A DNA stretch of 56,019 nt from Ruminiclostridium sp. (GCA_017935365.1 JAGBHT010000043.1:1-56019); one strand, 5' to 3'. Shown: positions 34,564-43,538, counted from the stretch's first letter. Notes: generated by a model from the letters alone, not told the origin. A program made the numbers and translations.

Positions 34564-35279
34564 TGATAATTTTACCTGCAATCGATATAAAGGACGGAAA
34601 CTGCGTGCGCCTTGTAAAGGGCGATTACGGCACAGCTCACAAGGTAGCGGAAAGCTATATGGATACGGCAAGGAGCTTTGAACAGGCAGGCTCGCAGTGG
34701 ATCCACATGGTTGACCTTGACGGTGCAAAGGACGCAAGCACCGCAAACAAGGAAATATTCCTTGACGTGGCAAAAAACACAAAGCTGAAAGTGGAAGTCG
34801 GCGGCGGAATAAGAAACCTCGATACTGTTGAAATGTATCTTTCGGGTGGCGTGTCAAGAGTTATAATTGGCTCTGCGGCTGTCAAGAACCCTCAGCTTGT
34901 AAAGGACGCCGTAAAGGAATACGGCGACAGGATAGCGGTAGGAATTGACGCAAAAAACGGGTATGTTGCGACTGAGGGCTGGCTTGAAACCTCGGATGTT
35001 TACTTTACCGAGCTTGCAAAGCGTATGGCGGACGATGGTGTAAAGTATATTATCTTTACTGATATATCGAAGGACGGAACGCTGTCCGGTGTGAATGCCG
35101 TTCAGCTTGACGAGATAAACAAGGCTTGCAGTGCAAATATCATAGCAAGCGGCGGTGTACATACGATAGATGATATCATCACATGCAGAAATCTCGGACT
35201 TTACGGCACGATATGCGGAAAGTCACTGTATCAGGGAACACTTGATTTAAAGCAGGCTTTGCAGGAAGCACGGAAATAA
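34563..35279 (+). CDS. hisA: ProFAR isomerase (HisA)
   Basis: A 238-residue TIM-barrel enzyme isomerising ProFAR to PRFAR. Landmarks are LPAIDIKDGNCVRLVKGDY with the catalytic aspartate, VGGGIRNLDTVEMYL, and FTDISKDGTLSGVN with the second catalytic aspartate. It is homologous to HisF, encoded immediately downstream. Its start overlaps the zinc-ribbon stop codon. Confidence 0.97.
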   Translation: MIILPAIDIKDGNCVRLVKGDYGTAHKVAESYMDTARSFEQAGSQWIHMVDLDGAKDASTANKEIFLDVAKNTKLKVEVGGGIRNLDTVEMYLSGGVSRVIIGSAAVKNPQLVKDAVKEYGDRIAVGIDAKNGYVATEGWLETSDVYFTELAKRMADDGVKYIIFTDISKDGTLSGVNAVQLDEINKACSANIIASGGVHTIDDIITCRNLGLYGTICGKSLYQGTLDLKQALQEARK

Positions 35280-35288
35280 GGAGAATAT

Positions 35289-36050
35289 ATGCTCGCAAAA
35301 AGAATTATACCCTGCCTTGATGTCCGTGACGGCAAGGTGGTAAAGGGAATCAACTTTGTAGGAATAAAGGAAGTCGGCGACCCTGTTGAATGTGCTGAGG
35401 AGTACAACGCCCAGGGTGCAGATGAAATATGTTTTCTTGATATAACCGCAACTCATGAGGGCAGAGGCACTATGGTTGACGTGGTGCGCCGTACAGCACA
35501 GCGTGTATTCGTACCGTTGACGGTCGGCGGAGGAATTTCAAGCGTTGACGATTTCAGAGAACTGCTCAGAAGCGGTGCGGATAAGGTTTCGGTAAACTCT
35601 GCGGCAGTAAGGAACCCTCAGCTTATCCACGATGCCGCCGAGATATTCGGCAGTCAGTGCGTTGTAGTTGCAATTGACGCAAAGAAGAAGGGCGACAGCT
35701 GGACGGTCGTTGTAAACGGCGGCAGGATCGACATGAACATTGACGCTGTAGAGTGGGCTAAGAAAGCTGAAGAACTGGGAGCCGGAGAGATACTGCTCAC
35801 GTCTATGGATACGGACGGTATGAAAACAGGATTTGATATAGAACTTCTGAACGCCGTATGCGATGTGGTAAAGATACCGGTAATCGCAAGCGGCGGATGC
35901 GGTACGCTGGAACATTTCTCGGAGGTATTCCAGAAGACAAAAGCATCGGCGGCTCTTGCGGCATCGCTGTTCCACTATAAGGAACTTACGGTATCGCAGG
36001 TAAAGGAGCATCTTGAAGAAAACAATATACCTGTCCGCCGTGTAGATTAA
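35289..36050 (+). CDS. hisF: Imidazole glycerol phosphate synthase, cyclase subunit
   Basis: A 253-residue TIM-barrel cyclase that, with HisH, converts PRFAR to imidazole glycerol phosphate and AICAR. Landmarks are [19 protein letters not shown] with the catalytic aspartate, [17 protein letters not shown], and [14 protein letters not shown] with the second catalytic aspartate. AAGGAG precedes the ATG. A strong terminator immediately follows, ending the first his unit. Confidence 0.97.
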   Translation: MLAKRIIPCLDVRDGKVVKGINFVGIKEVGDPVECAEEYNAQGADEICFLDITATHEGRGTMVDVVRRTAQRVFVPLTVGGGISSVDDFRELLRSGADKVSVNSAAVRNPQLIHDAAEIFGSQCVVVAIDAKKKGDSWTVVVNGGRIDMNIDAVEWAKKAEELGAGEILLTSMDTDGMKTGFDIELLNAVCDVVKIPVIASGGCGTLEHFSEVFQKTKASAALAASLFHYKELTVSQVKEHLEENNIPVRRVD

Positions 36051-36059
36051 AAGCAATTC

Positions 36060-36086
36060 CGGGAGGCTTATAACCTCCCGTTTTTT
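36060..36086 (+). terminator. Intrinsic terminator after hisF
   Basis: Seven-base-pair stem CGGGAGG/CCTCCCG with a 7-nt loop followed by six T residues. It splits the histidine genes into two transcription units. Confidence 0.88.
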
Positions 36087-36096
36087 CTGTTTACTA

Positions 36097-36125
36097 TTGC
36101 TTTTTACCGCAAACGGTATTATAAT
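36097..36125 (+). promoter_or_regulatory. SigA-type promoter of the hisI-hisE-GH5 unit
   Basis: TTGCTT (36097-36102), a 17-nt spacer, and TATAAT (36120-36125). A short inverted repeat TACCG/CGGTA lies in the spacer. This palindrome is not the same as the one over the hisZ promoter. Confidence 0.7.
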
Positions 36126-36154
36126 AAGATTATTACTATCAAAGGAGAAATCAG

Positions 36155-36484
36155 ATGGATCTTGATAAATACTTCAAGAAAGCCGAGCTTATACCTGCAA
36201 TTGTCACCGACATTGACACGGGGGCAGTGCTTATGCTCGCATATATGAACAAGGAGAGCCTTAAGCTGACGCTTGAAACCGGCTATACATGGTTCTGGAG
36301 CCGTTCAAGACAGGAACTCTGGAACAAGGGCGCTACATCGGGCAATTTGCAGAAGGTAATCGACATTCACGCAGACTGCGACGATGATACACTGCTTGTA
36401 AGAGTAAAACCCGCAGGTCCTGCCTGCCACACAGGAAGCTACACCTGCTTCTTTAAAGAAATATACAAAAATGATGAGGTATGA
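36155..36484 (+). CDS. hisI: Phosphoribosyl-AMP cyclohydrolase
   Basis: Zinc enzyme of 109 residues, third step of histidine synthesis. Conserved motifs are [21 protein letters not shown], the metal-ligand stretch [13 protein letters not shown] and [12 protein letters not shown]. It is a stand-alone HisI domain; HisE is the separate next gene. Its stop codon overlaps the hisE start (ATGA). Confidence 0.97.
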   Translation: MDLDKYFKKAELIPAIVTDIDTGAVLMLAYMNKESLKLTLETGYTWFWSRSRQELWNKGATSGNLQKVIDIHADCDDDTLLVRVKPAGPACHTGSYTCFFKEIYKNDEV

Positions 36485-36825
36485 AAATGACAGTTTATGA
36501 AGAAATTTTTGAATTGATAAAGGCAAGAAAGGCACAGTATGACGCAGGAAACGCACCTGAAAAGTCATACACCTGCTATCTTTTTGACAAGGGCGTAGAC
36601 AAGATATGCAAGAAGGTAGGCGAGGAAGCCGCAGAAACAATCATCGCCGCAAAGAACGCAGACAATGACGAGCTTAAAAACGAAATAAACGATCTTTTAT
36701 ATCACGTTATGGTGCTTTGCGCTGACAGAGGACTTGAATGGTCTGAGGTCGAAGAAGTGCTCAGCGAGCGCAACGAAAAGATAGGCAATTTAAAGCAGTT
36801 TCATACAACTGACAAGTTATCATAA
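36481..36825 (+). CDS. hisE: Phosphoribosyl-ATP pyrophosphatase
   Basis: A 114-residue all-alpha MazG-like pyrophosphatase for the second step of histidine synthesis. The conserved [15 protein letters not shown] and [17 protein letters not shown] carry the metal-binding acidic residues. The overlapping start with hisI suggests coupled translation; an alternative ATG lies six bases later. A GH5 endoglucanase gene starts 11 bases after its stop. Confidence 0.96.
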   Translation: MKMTVYEEIFELIKARKAQYDAGNAPEKSYTCYLFDKGVDKICKKVGEEAAETIIAAKNADNDELKNEINDLLYHVMVLCADRGLEWSEVEEVLSERNEKIGNLKQFHTTDKLS

Positions 36826-36836
36826 GGAGTGTTATT

Positions 36837-38126
36837 ATGTTTTCATTAAAAAAGGCGGTAGCAGGAGTATTATCGTGTACAATGCTGCTTGGTTCACTTG
36901 TAATAAGCGGATGCAGCGACAGCAATACATCAGGAACGCAATCCGCAGACAATACGAGCAACGGCTCGTCAACGGCTCATCAGGGAGAAATCAAGGATAT
37001 AAGTTCGGTTGAGCTTGTAAAGGATATGAAGATAGGCTGGAGCCTTGGCAACACGCTTGACGCAGGAAACGAAAGCAACAGGGGACAAGATCCGGGAGCG
37101 ATTGAAAAATCGTGGGGCAACCCCGATACTACAAAGGAAATGATCGACGAGATCAAGAAAGCAGGCTTCAATGTTTTGCGTGTTCCCACAACGTGGGACT
37201 GGAGCACAGGTGACGCTCCCGATTATAAGATAAGCGATGAGTGGCTAGCCCGTGTAAAGGAAGTAGTTGACTACGGCATGGAAAACGATATGTATGTTAT
37301 CCTCAACATACATCACGAAACATGGCACTATCCCACAGAGGATAACTATGAGGCGGCAAGCGACAGGCTTAAAAAAGTATGGACGCAGATAGGCAACTAT
37401 TTTGAAAACTATGACGAACATCTTATCTTTGAGGGACTTAACGAACCCCGTGTTATCGGCTCTGGCGAGGAATGGACAGGCGGCAGTGACGCTACAAGAG
37501 AAGTTGTAAACAAGCTGGACGCAGACTTTGTATCTACTATCCGCAGTCTTGGCGGCAACAACAAGCTCCGTCATCTTATGATACCCGGATATGCCGCATC
37601 GTCAAGCGAGGTTGCACTTAAGGCGCTTAAAATCCCGGAAAACGATGATAAGCTGATAGTTTCGGTTCATGCTTATATACCTTATAATTTTGCTCTTGCC
37701 GATTCAAAGAAAGCAAACAAGTGGATCGCCTGCAAGGGCGGATTTACAACCGACATTGATAATCTCGCAGACCTTCTGAAAACACTGTTTACAGACAAAG
37801 GTCAGGCTGTCATTATCGGAGAGTTCGGTGCCAGAAGCAAGGATAATGACAAATATCGTGCAGAGTGGGCTAAGTATTATGTTACAAAGATGAATACGAT
37901 CGGTGTTCCGTGTGTATGGTGGGACAACGGTGCATTCACCGGAAGCGGCGAGCTGTTCGGACTGTTTGACAGGCGTACTCTGGAATGGAGATTTCCGCTT
38001 GTTAAGGACGCTCTCATTTCTGCGGCAAACGGTGAATACACGGTAGACGGTCTTAAGTCGGATAAATCTATTCTTGATGAGCTGAAAAAGGATATGGCAG
38101 AATCCAAAACCGACAGTGACGAATAA
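36837..38126 (+). CDS. Glycoside hydrolase family 5 endoglucanase lipoprotein
   Basis: Exported lipoprotein of 429 residues with a lipobox at LVISGC (Cys26), a Ser/Thr-rich linker to about residue 55, and a GH5 barrel. The acid/base glutamate (Glu203) is in FEGLNEPR, and the nucleophile (Glu329) is in IIGEFGA; WSLGNTLDAG, LNIHHETWHY and SVHAYIPY are typical of GH5, probably subfamily 4 (beta-glucan, xyloglucan or mannan-type substrates). No carbohydrate-binding or dockerin domain is present, so it should be held at the cell surface. AAGGAG precedes the ATG. It lies 11 bases after hisE and is followed by a terminator, so it appears co-transcribed with hisIE. Confidence 0.93.
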   Translation: MFSLKKAVAGVLSCTMLLGSLVISGCSDSNTSGTQSADNTSNGSSTAHQGEIKDISSVELVKDMKIGWSLGNTLDAGNESNRGQDPGAIEKSWGNPDTTKEMIDEIKKAGFNVLRVPTTWDWSTGDAPDYKISDEWLARVKEVVDYGMENDMYVILNIHHETWHYPTEDNYEAASDRLKKVWTQIGNYFENYDEHLIFEGLNEPRVIGSGEEWTGGSDATREVVNKLDADFVSTIRSLGGNNKLRHLMIPGYAASSSEVALKALKIPENDDKLIVSVHAYIPYNFALADSKKANKWIACKGGFTTDIDNLADLLKTLFTDKGQAVIIGEFGARSKDNDKYRAEWAKYYVTKMNTIGVPCVWWDNGAFTGSGELFGLFDRRTLEWRFPLVKDALISAANGEYTVDGLKSDKSILDELKKDMAESKTDSDE

Positions 38127-38133
38127 TTAAGAC

Positions 38134-38166
38134 AAAAGGCAGTGATTGAATATCATTGCCTTTTTT
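38134..38166 (+). terminator. Intrinsic terminator after the GH5 gene
   Basis: Stem AAAAGGCAGTGAT/ATCATTGCCTTTT followed by a continuous T-run. Confidence 0.85.
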
Positions 38167-38179
38167 GAAAGGAAAAAAT

Positions 38180-38413
38180 ATGCGGATAATTACAGTAGAC
38201 CTTCACGGAATGACAAAGGACGAAGCAAGAAACAAGCTTGTTCTGACTATCAGAAACGCACCACAGGGAAGTGTCGAACTGCGTGTGACGCACGGCTGTA
38301 ATAATGGAAATGTACTTCAGCAGATGGTTCGCAAGGAGTTTCGGTCGCCGAGAATAGACTATATTCAGCCTGTTCTGTCCAACGACGGACAGACGCTGAT
38401 ATTTTTGAAATGA
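38180..38413 (+). CDS. Stand-alone Smr-domain protein
   Basis: A 77-residue protein consisting only of an Smr (small MutS-related) domain. The diagnostic motifs DLHGMTKDEARNKL and THGCNNGNVLQQMVR are present. Smr domains bind or nick nucleic acids; in MutS2 they act on collided ribosomes or branched DNA. The ATG at 38180 was chosen because GAAAGG precedes it. It sits directly after the GH5 terminator and may depend on read-through or an unseen promoter. A MutS-like ATPase is encoded 1 kb away on the other strand, without an Smr domain of its own. Confidence 0.88.
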   Translation: MRIITVDLHGMTKDEARNKLVLTIRNAPQGSVELRVTHGCNNGNVLQQMVRKEFRSPRIDYIQPVLSNDGQTLIFLK

Positions 38414-38479
38414 CTATATCGTTGCAGTAACAAATTTATACTTTGTTGTGTAATATCTCTGAAAGTTTTGTAAAAACTC

Positions 38480-38508
38480 TTGATTTTTTGTTGAAATAGT
38501 AGTATAAT
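38480..38508 (+). promoter_or_regulatory. SigA-type promoter of the SDR gene
   Basis: TTGATT (38480-38485), a 17-nt spacer, and TATAAT (38503-38508), 46 bases before the start codon at 38555. Confidence 0.78.
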
Positions 38509-38554
38509 TACTTACTGCAATAAGCAAATACATAAATCTCAGGAGGATAAGAAT

Positions 38555-39310
38555 ATGGATCGTTTAAAAGGAAAAGTAGCTGTTATCACAGGTGCAAACT
38601 CCGGTGTCGGCGAGGCAACAGCGCTTGCATTTGCAAAAGAGGGCGCAACGGTAGTTATATCTGCACGACGTATTGAACCTCTTAATGCGGTTGCAGACAA
38701 GATAAAGGCTGAGGGCGGTACGGTTCTCGCAGTTCCTACCGATATCTCTGACAAGGCGGCTTGTGAAAACCTTATGGACAAGGCTGTTGAAGCTTTCGGA
38801 AAGATTGATATTCTTGTAAACAACGCAGGCGTTCTTGAAAGCGGACTGAAGCCTATTGACCGTTTCAATGATGATGATCTTGACAGAATTGTAAATACAA
38901 ATGAAAAGGGCACTATGTACTGTATGCGTGCCGCTCTGAAATACATGAAGGAATGGGCATCTATCGTAAACGTTGCGTCAGTTGCGGGTGTAATGGGCTG
39001 CGGCGGTGCGGCTTATGTTGCGTCAAAGGCGGCTATTGTCGGCATCACAAAGCACACAGCAATGCGCTATGCAGACAAACATATCCGTTGCAATGCTGTT
39101 TGCCCGGGAAATATTCTCACACCTATGACAGCCAACGCTTCAAATGACCTTGACGTTGATATGATCACTGCAATGTCAAAGCACAATGATTTAAGAGTAG
39201 GCTCATGCACAGCCGAACAGGTTGCAGGCATTATCTTGTTTATGGCATCTGACGAGGCAAAGCCTATAAACGGTCAGATACTGGTGAGCGATTTCGGATC
39301 AACGCTCTAA
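38555..39310 (+). CDS. Short-chain dehydrogenase/reductase
   Basis: Classical SDR of 251 residues. The cofactor motif is TGANSGVGEATALAFAKEG, the structural motif NNAGV, and the catalytic Ser and Tyr-x3-Lys lie in IVNVASVAGVMGCGGAAYVASKAA. An arginine after the second strand (SARRIE) suggests NADPH use. The sequence resembles 3-oxoacyl-ACP reductase-like or sugar/steroid dehydrogenases; the substrate cannot be determined. It is monocistronic, with its own promoter and a shared downstream terminator. AGGAGG precedes the ATG. Confidence 0.9.
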   Translation: MDRLKGKVAVITGANSGVGEATALAFAKEGATVVISARRIEPLNAVADKIKAEGGTVLAVPTDISDKAACENLMDKAVEAFGKIDILVNNAGVLESGLKPIDRFNDDDLDRIVNTNEKGTMYCMRAALKYMKEWASIVNVASVAGVMGCGGAAYVASKAAIVGITKHTAMRYADKHIRCNAVCPGNILTPMTANASNDLDVDMITAMSKHNDLRVGSCTAEQVAGIILFMASDEAKPINGQILVSDFGSTL

Positions 39311-39332
39311 TGTGTAAGTCATATAAAAATCA

Positions 39333-39364
39333 ATGCGTGTGTGGTTCTCCACACACGCATTTTT
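39333..39364. terminator. Bidirectional terminator between SDR and MutS-like genes
   Basis: Twelve-base-pair perfect stem ATGCGTGTGTGG/CCACACACGCAT with a TTCT loop. T-rich tracts lie on the 3' side on both strands (TTTTTG on plus, GATTTTTAT on minus). It serves two convergent genes. Confidence 0.82.
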
Positions 39365-39367
39365 GTG

Positions 39368-41071
39368 TCAGTGATTCATTTTTTCGGCTTTCTTTTCGAG
39401 TGCCTTTATATCAAGTCCGTACTTTTCAAAAATCGTTGCGGCATAGCTGTTAGCGCCGGGAAGACCTTTCTTTATCTTATATCTGCGTTCCCCGGTAGCC
39501 TCGTCGACCGTGACGATTATGCTTTCGGTTTTTGTGTTCAGTTTAGGGTCGGAATTAAGGTCAAGCGCTATTTTTGCAAGCGGCGTCAGGTGTGTTGCAA
39601 ATACACCCCTTGCACCGATAATGCAGAAAATACGCATAAGCTGAGCGGCTATATCGGTACATTCCTGCGGCGTTGTACTCTGTATCGATTCGTTCATAAG
39701 AAGCAGGCTGTGATTTGTTATACAGTCGCTTATCGCCTTGAATTCCTTTACCTCTGTAGTAAAACGGCTGGCGTCAATTCCGACCTGTTCTTCTTTCGGA
39801 AAATGCGTGTATACGCAGTCGACACGCGATATTTCACAACTGCTTGCAGGAACATACAGTCCCGCCTGAGCCATGACCTGACAGATTCCCACCGCACGCA
39901 CAAACGTTGTTTTACCGCCGTTGTTCGCGCCTGTCAGTATGTAGAAGCCTGCATTGTTATCAAAGGTTATATCGTTTGTTATGACCTGTTTCTGCGGCTT
40001 GTTGGATAAATTCCAGACGTTAGCCTCCTTGAAATATATCGGGTCGAAAAGTCCTTTTATATCAGCTCTTCTGTCAGCCATAGGGAGCAGTGTAGGGCGG
40101 CACATTTCAAGTCCTTTTGAACGCACATTCTCTATCATCATAACGGCACCGCTGTAGAAGTCAAGCTGATATTCGATTGCGTACATATCCTCAAAGCCTA
40201 TCGCACGGTATTCATTCAGAATATCGTCAATTGATTTAACGTATTTCTTTGTTACCTTGTCAAGCTCGGCAAACAATGCTTTGTCAAGATTATTTACTAT
40301 TTCTTCACGCTTTGCGGATTGAGGATCGTCAAAACGCTCGTGCAGGTCACGCATGACCTTATGCTCGTTGTTCTTTGAGCCGAAGCTTAAAATCCTGTCA
40401 ATTACCGTGCCGTTTCCCTCATACATCTTGTCTGAAAAACCGACAAGTCCCATTGAAATCGGTACGAGATTTTCGTCAAAGTTTATGCCGATAGTCGCAC
40501 TGCGTATCTTGCCTGTCATTGCACTGCGCAACTCTTCCGATTCGGCTTTCAGTTTCTTATAGTGATTGCTGTTGTAGTGACCTTCAAAGAAGTCAAAAAG
40601 CTTTTTAAGACCGGTCGATTTTATATTACCTGATTTTTTGCTGTACAGATCGTGAAGCATTTCCATACACTCACAGTATGATTCAAATGCTGTAAGCGCC
40701 GTGTCAAGTACTGTGAAGCTGTCTGGTGTTGTCAGCTTATATATATTTGTCCTGTCGTTTACGAGCATCTTGTCAACGACCTTACGCAAAGTGGCGGTAA
40801 GTGCGGAATCCGCAAGCAGATCGTCTATTATATCGAGCCTGTATTCAGCTACCGAAATATCGTCGCACAGCTCACCGAGTATCGCTGTCATCTTATACTG
40901 ATTGTGCGGGGTCAGCTGTTCCGACAGTTGCGCTAACATTAAATCTTTCTCAAATTCGGTCGGCAGCTGTTCTATCTGCGCCTTTCGCTTGAGGCAGGCT
41001 CTGCGCTGTTCCTCGCTCGGATAAAGCAGATCGATTATCGGCGGTTTTACATTTGAATTATCGTATGCCAT
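39368..41071 (-). CDS. MutS-related ATPase without mismatch-binding domain
   Basis: A 567-residue protein with a helical lever/clamp-like region followed by a MutS domain V ATPase. Walker A is TGANNGGKTTFVRAVG, followed by the ordered motifs VGIDASRFTTEVKEFKAI, the Walker B-like SLLLMNESIQSTTPQE (Asn-Glu in place of the usual Asp-Glu) and FATHLTPLA. The N-terminal mismatch-recognition domains of MutS1 and the C-terminal Smr domain of MutS2 are absent. It belongs to the diverse MutS-like proteins of unknown role. AAGGAG precedes the ATG. It follows the HD-domain gene by nine bases and is probably co-transcribed with it. Confidence 0.87.
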   Translation of the reverse strand: MAYDNSNVKPPIIDLLYPSEEQRRACLKRKAQIEQLPTEFEKDLMLAQLSEQLTPHNQYKMTAILGELCDDISVAEYRLDIIDDLLADSALTATLRKVVDKMLVNDRTNIYKLTTPDSFTVLDTALTAFESYCECMEMLHDLYSKKSGNIKSTGLKKLFDFFEGHYNSNHYKKLKAESEELRSAMTGKIRSATIGINFDENLVPISMGLVGFSDKMYEGNGTVIDRILSFGSKNNEHKVMRDLHERFDDPQSAKREEIVNNLDKALFAELDKVTKKYVKSIDDILNEYRAIGFEDMYAIEYQLDFYSGAVMMIENVRSKGLEMCRPTLLPMADRRADIKGLFDPIYFKEANVWNLSNKPQKQVITNDITFDNNAGFYILTGANNGGKTTFVRAVGICQVMAQAGLYVPASSCEISRVDCVYTHFPKEEQVGIDASRFTTEVKEFKAISDCITNHSLLLMNESIQSTTPQECTDIAAQLMRIFCIIGARGVFATHLTPLAKIALDLNSDPKLNTKTESIIVTVDEATGERRYKIKKGLPGANSYAATIFEKYGLDIKALEKKAEKMNH

Positions 41072-41080
41072 ATCTACTCC

Positions 41081-41767
41081 TTAAAGAATCCTGTTTTTGT
41101 TTATCACTACGCTGAATTTGACACCAAGCGCTTCTGCGGCTTTTCGGCACAGAGCCATTCGTGTCAGAAAAATCTCGAAATATTCCATCACCGAGCTTAT
41201 CGAAAGGTCGATAGTAAGGTCAAGTATAAGATTTTTCTTGTCTTTTGAAAAATATATTTCAGACTTTTCAACGGCATAATTTACTCTGTCGTGAATATCG
41301 GATAACGCTTCACCGTGACTTTGCTTTTCCTGTTCGGCAGGACGTACTCTTGAACGTCTTACATCGGACTTGTCCGCAATTATCAGCGCCGCCGCTACTG
41401 CGTTGACCGGGCTTGCGGTGCTCTCATCGTGGTTTCCTATTGCAGAAATTATAAGTGCAATTTCATTTGCTGGCATACCGAGCTTGTCAAGCAGTCTGAA
41501 CGCCATTATCGCGCCGCTGTGTGCGTGGTCGTTGCGGTTTACCACATTGCCTATATCGTGCATATATGCCGCAATCTGTGCAAGTTCACAATCCCTTTCG
41601 GGGTAGCCAAGCGTGCTGAGTATCATATATGCCGTATCTGCCGCACGCTCAACGTGAGCAAGCGAATGCTCGGTATATCCGATACTGCTCAGTGCGTCGT
41701 CTGCACTGCTTATATATGTTCTTATGTCCTTGTTTCGTCTTATATATTCGTATGTTATATTGCTCAT
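41081..41767 (-). CDS. HD-domain phosphohydrolase-like protein
   Basis: A 228-residue protein with an HD metal-binding core: HSLAHVERAADTA, YMHDIGNVVNRNDHAHSG with the HD dyad, and further histidine/aspartate positions in IGNHDES and IIADKSDV. Metal-dependent hydrolysis of a phosphoester or nucleotide is expected. The C-terminal 75 residues are a separate unrecognised domain. It is the first gene of a two-gene unit with the MutS-like ATPase and has its own promoter. A link between nucleotide hydrolysis and the ATPase is inferred from context only. Confidence 0.85.
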   Translation of the reverse strand: MSNITYEYIRRNKDIRTYISSADDALSSIGYTEHSLAHVERAADTAYMILSTLGYPERDCELAQIAAYMHDIGNVVNRNDHAHSGAIMAFRLLDKLGMPANEIALIISAIGNHDESTASPVNAVAAALIIADKSDVRRSRVRPAEQEKQSHGEALSDIHDRVNYAVEKSEIYFSKDKKNLILDLTIDLSISSVMEYFEIFLTRMALCRKAAEALGVKFSVVINKNRIL

Positions 41768-41793
41768 GATCCTTGTCCTTTCGTCTTATGTTT

Positions 41794-41822
41794 ATTGTAT
41801 CACAGCAAAAGAGGATATGCAA
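41794..41822 (-). promoter_or_regulatory. SigA-type promoter of the HD-MutS-like unit
   Basis: On the minus strand: TTGCAT (41822-41817), a 17-nt spacer, and TACAAT (41799-41794), about 27 bases before the HD start codon. Confidence 0.68.
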
Positions 41823-41829
41823 GAAAAAG

Positions 41830-41867
41830 ATAAAAATAATGAGGCTGTTGCGAAAACGCAACAGCCT
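41830..41867 (-). terminator. Intrinsic terminator of the liv operon
   Basis: Eleven-base-pair perfect stem AGGCTGTTGCG/CGCAACAGCCT with an AAAA loop on the plus strand. On the minus strand it is followed by CATTATTTTTA. It lies a few bases after the last gene of the livHMGF run. Confidence 0.75.
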
Positions 41868-41870
41868 GCT

Positions 41871-42200
41871 TTACTTCTTATAGATTTTTATTATCTGTCT
41901 GAGTTTTACTCTCACACAGTAGCTTTTGCCTTCATTCAATAAATCAAAGACAGTTTTTTCACATCTGAATGTGTGCAGCTTTTCACTGTCGGGATATTTG
42001 CAGTCAACAGTATAATTGTTGCTGTATGTCCATTTTGAACGGTTGGAATTAAGTCCTCCGTGCTTTGTTATCCGTTTGAATATCACCAGTATATGTTTAT
42101 TTCTGCCTTTATAGAATATATCGAGAGAAATAAGCAACAAAGCCGAAAGTGCAATGCAGATAACTATAACCGTCTGTAAAAGTTGCAGTACATTATCCAT
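41871..42200 (-). CDS. Hypothetical membrane-anchored protein
   Basis: A 109-residue protein with one N-terminal membrane helix (about residues 6-29, TVIVICIALSALLLISLDIF) and a basic cytoplasmic or extracellular domain of about 80 residues with two cysteines. No family was recognised. It starts two bases after the cytidylate-kinase-like gene and ends just before the operon terminator, so it is the distal gene of the liv run. The ribosome site is weak, suggesting coupling. Confidence 0.6.
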   Translation of the reverse strand: MDNVLQLLQTVIVICIALSALLLISLDIFYKGRNKHILVIFKRITKHGGLNSNRSKWTYSNNYTVDCKYPDSEKLHTFRCEKTVFDLLNEGKSYCVRVKLRQIIKIYKK

Positions 42201-42202
42201 GC

Positions 42203-42817
42203 TTACTTGTCAAGTACAGCCATGTAAGCCTTGACGATCTCAACGCACTTCTCATAGCTCATACTGCTTGTATCAAGACACAGGTTATAATTTCTTGCGT
42301 CAGTCCAGTCACGACCTGTATAATGACGGTAATATTCACTGCGGTCTTTATTTTTCTTCTCGATAAGTTTAACAGCATCCTTGCTGTCAAGTCCGTATCT
42401 GTCGTAAACATTCTTTATAGCAGTTTCGGTATCCGCATAGATAAACAGCTTTACAACGTCCTTACGTCCTTTTAACACAAAGTCCGCACATCTGCCGACA
42501 ATAACCGCAGATTTTCCGCTGTCGGCAATATCGGTGATTATCTTTGCCGTATAATTGAACAGGTTACGGTCGGAAGTAAAATCCTTGTGGTCAGGCTCTA
42601 AAAGCTCGCCGTCATACACTTTTTCACGATTGAAAATAGTGCTCTTTACCTTCTCATCAACTCTGCCGAAAAGCTCTTCGTTGATACCGCTTTCATCGCT
42701 TGCCATTCTGATTATCTCTTTATCATAGTACGGAATATCAAGCTCTTTGGCAAGCATCTTACCGATAGTCTTACCGCCGCTGCCCATTCCTCTTGCGATT
42801 GTAATAATACGTCCCAT
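42203..42817 (-). CDS. Cytidylate kinase-like family protein
   Basis: P-loop protein of 204 residues of the cytidylate_kin2 family. The phosphate-binding loop is ARGMGSGGKTIGKMLA. YYDKEIIRMASDESGI, the LID-like arginine region KNKDRSEYYRHYTGRDWTD and the C-terminal LCLDTSS are typical. The ATG at 42817 was chosen because AAGGAGG lies just upstream; an earlier in-frame codon overlaps livF. Family members are usually of unknown substrate and often lie near transport or stress genes. It follows livF by ten bases in the same operon. Confidence 0.85.
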   Translation of the reverse strand: MGRIITIARGMGSGGKTIGKMLAKELDIPYYDKEIIRMASDESGINEELFGRVDEKVKSTIFNREKVYDGELLEPDHKDFTSDRNLFNYTAKIITDIADSGKSAVIVGRCADFVLKGRKDVVKLFIYADTETAIKNVYDRYGLDSKDAVKLIEKKNKDRSEYYRHYTGRDWTDARNYNLCLDTSSMSYEKCVEIVKAYMAVLDK

Positions 42818-42827
42818 AAGCTCCTCC

Positions 42828-43538
42828 TTATTCACCGAGATAAGCTTTCTTTACCGAGGCATCGTTTATAAGATCGGACGCCTTGCCTGAAAGTGAGATC
42901 TTGCCCGTTTCGAGAACATACGCTCTGTCAGCGATTGAAAGCGCTTTCTTTGCGTTCTGTTCAACCAGCAGAACAGTAGTTCCCGTTTCTCTTATAGTCT
43001 GGATTATATCGAAAATATTGCTTACAAAGATAGGTGAAAGACCCATTGAGGGTTCATCCATTACGATGATCTTGGGCTTTGACATAAGCGCTCTGCCCAT
43101 AGCGAGCATCTGCTGTTCACCGCCCGAAAGAGTACCTGCGATCTGCGTTTTTCTTTCGGCAAGACGTGGGAAACGCTCATATACCATCTGGATATCCTTG
43201 CTTATATTCTCCTTGTCCTTGCGTGTGAATGCACCGAGCTTTAAGTTATCAAGAACGGTGAGGTTCTGGAAAATACGTCTGCCCTCAGGAACATGAGCTA
43301 TACCCATTTCAACTATCTTGTGAGCAGGTGCTTTTGTCAGCTCAACGCCGTTGAATTTTATCGAACCGCTCTTTGCGTGGAGCAGTCCCGTTATTGTGTG
43401 GAGCGTAGTTGTCTTACCTGCACCGTTAGCACCGATAAGAGCAATAACCTCGCCCTCATTTACTTCAAATGATATGCCCTTGAGAGCGGCTATCATTCCG
43501 TAGTTTACATAAAGATCATTGATCTCAAGCATTGCCAT
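42828..43538 (-). CDS. livF: Branched-chain amino acid ABC transporter ATP-binding protein LivF
   Basis: ABC ATPase of 236 residues. Walker A is GANGAGKTTTLHTITG, the signature LSGGEQQMLAMGRAL, and Walker B IIVMDEPSMGLSP. The typical LivF phrase GIAHVPEGRRIFQNLTVLDNL distinguishes it from LivG. Together with LivG it powers the LivHM permease. It lies 14 bases after livG. Confidence 0.96.
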   Translation of the reverse strand: MAMLEINDLYVNYGMIAALKGISFEVNEGEVIALIGANGAGKTTTLHTITGLLHAKSGSIKFNGVELTKAPAHKIVEMGIAHVPEGRRIFQNLTVLDNLKLGAFTRKDKENISKDIQMVYERFPRLAERKTQIAGTLSGGEQQMLAMGRALMSKPKIIVMDEPSMGLSPIFVSNIFDIIQTIRETGTTVLLVEQNAKKALSIADRAYVLETGKISLSGKASDLINDASVKKAYLGE

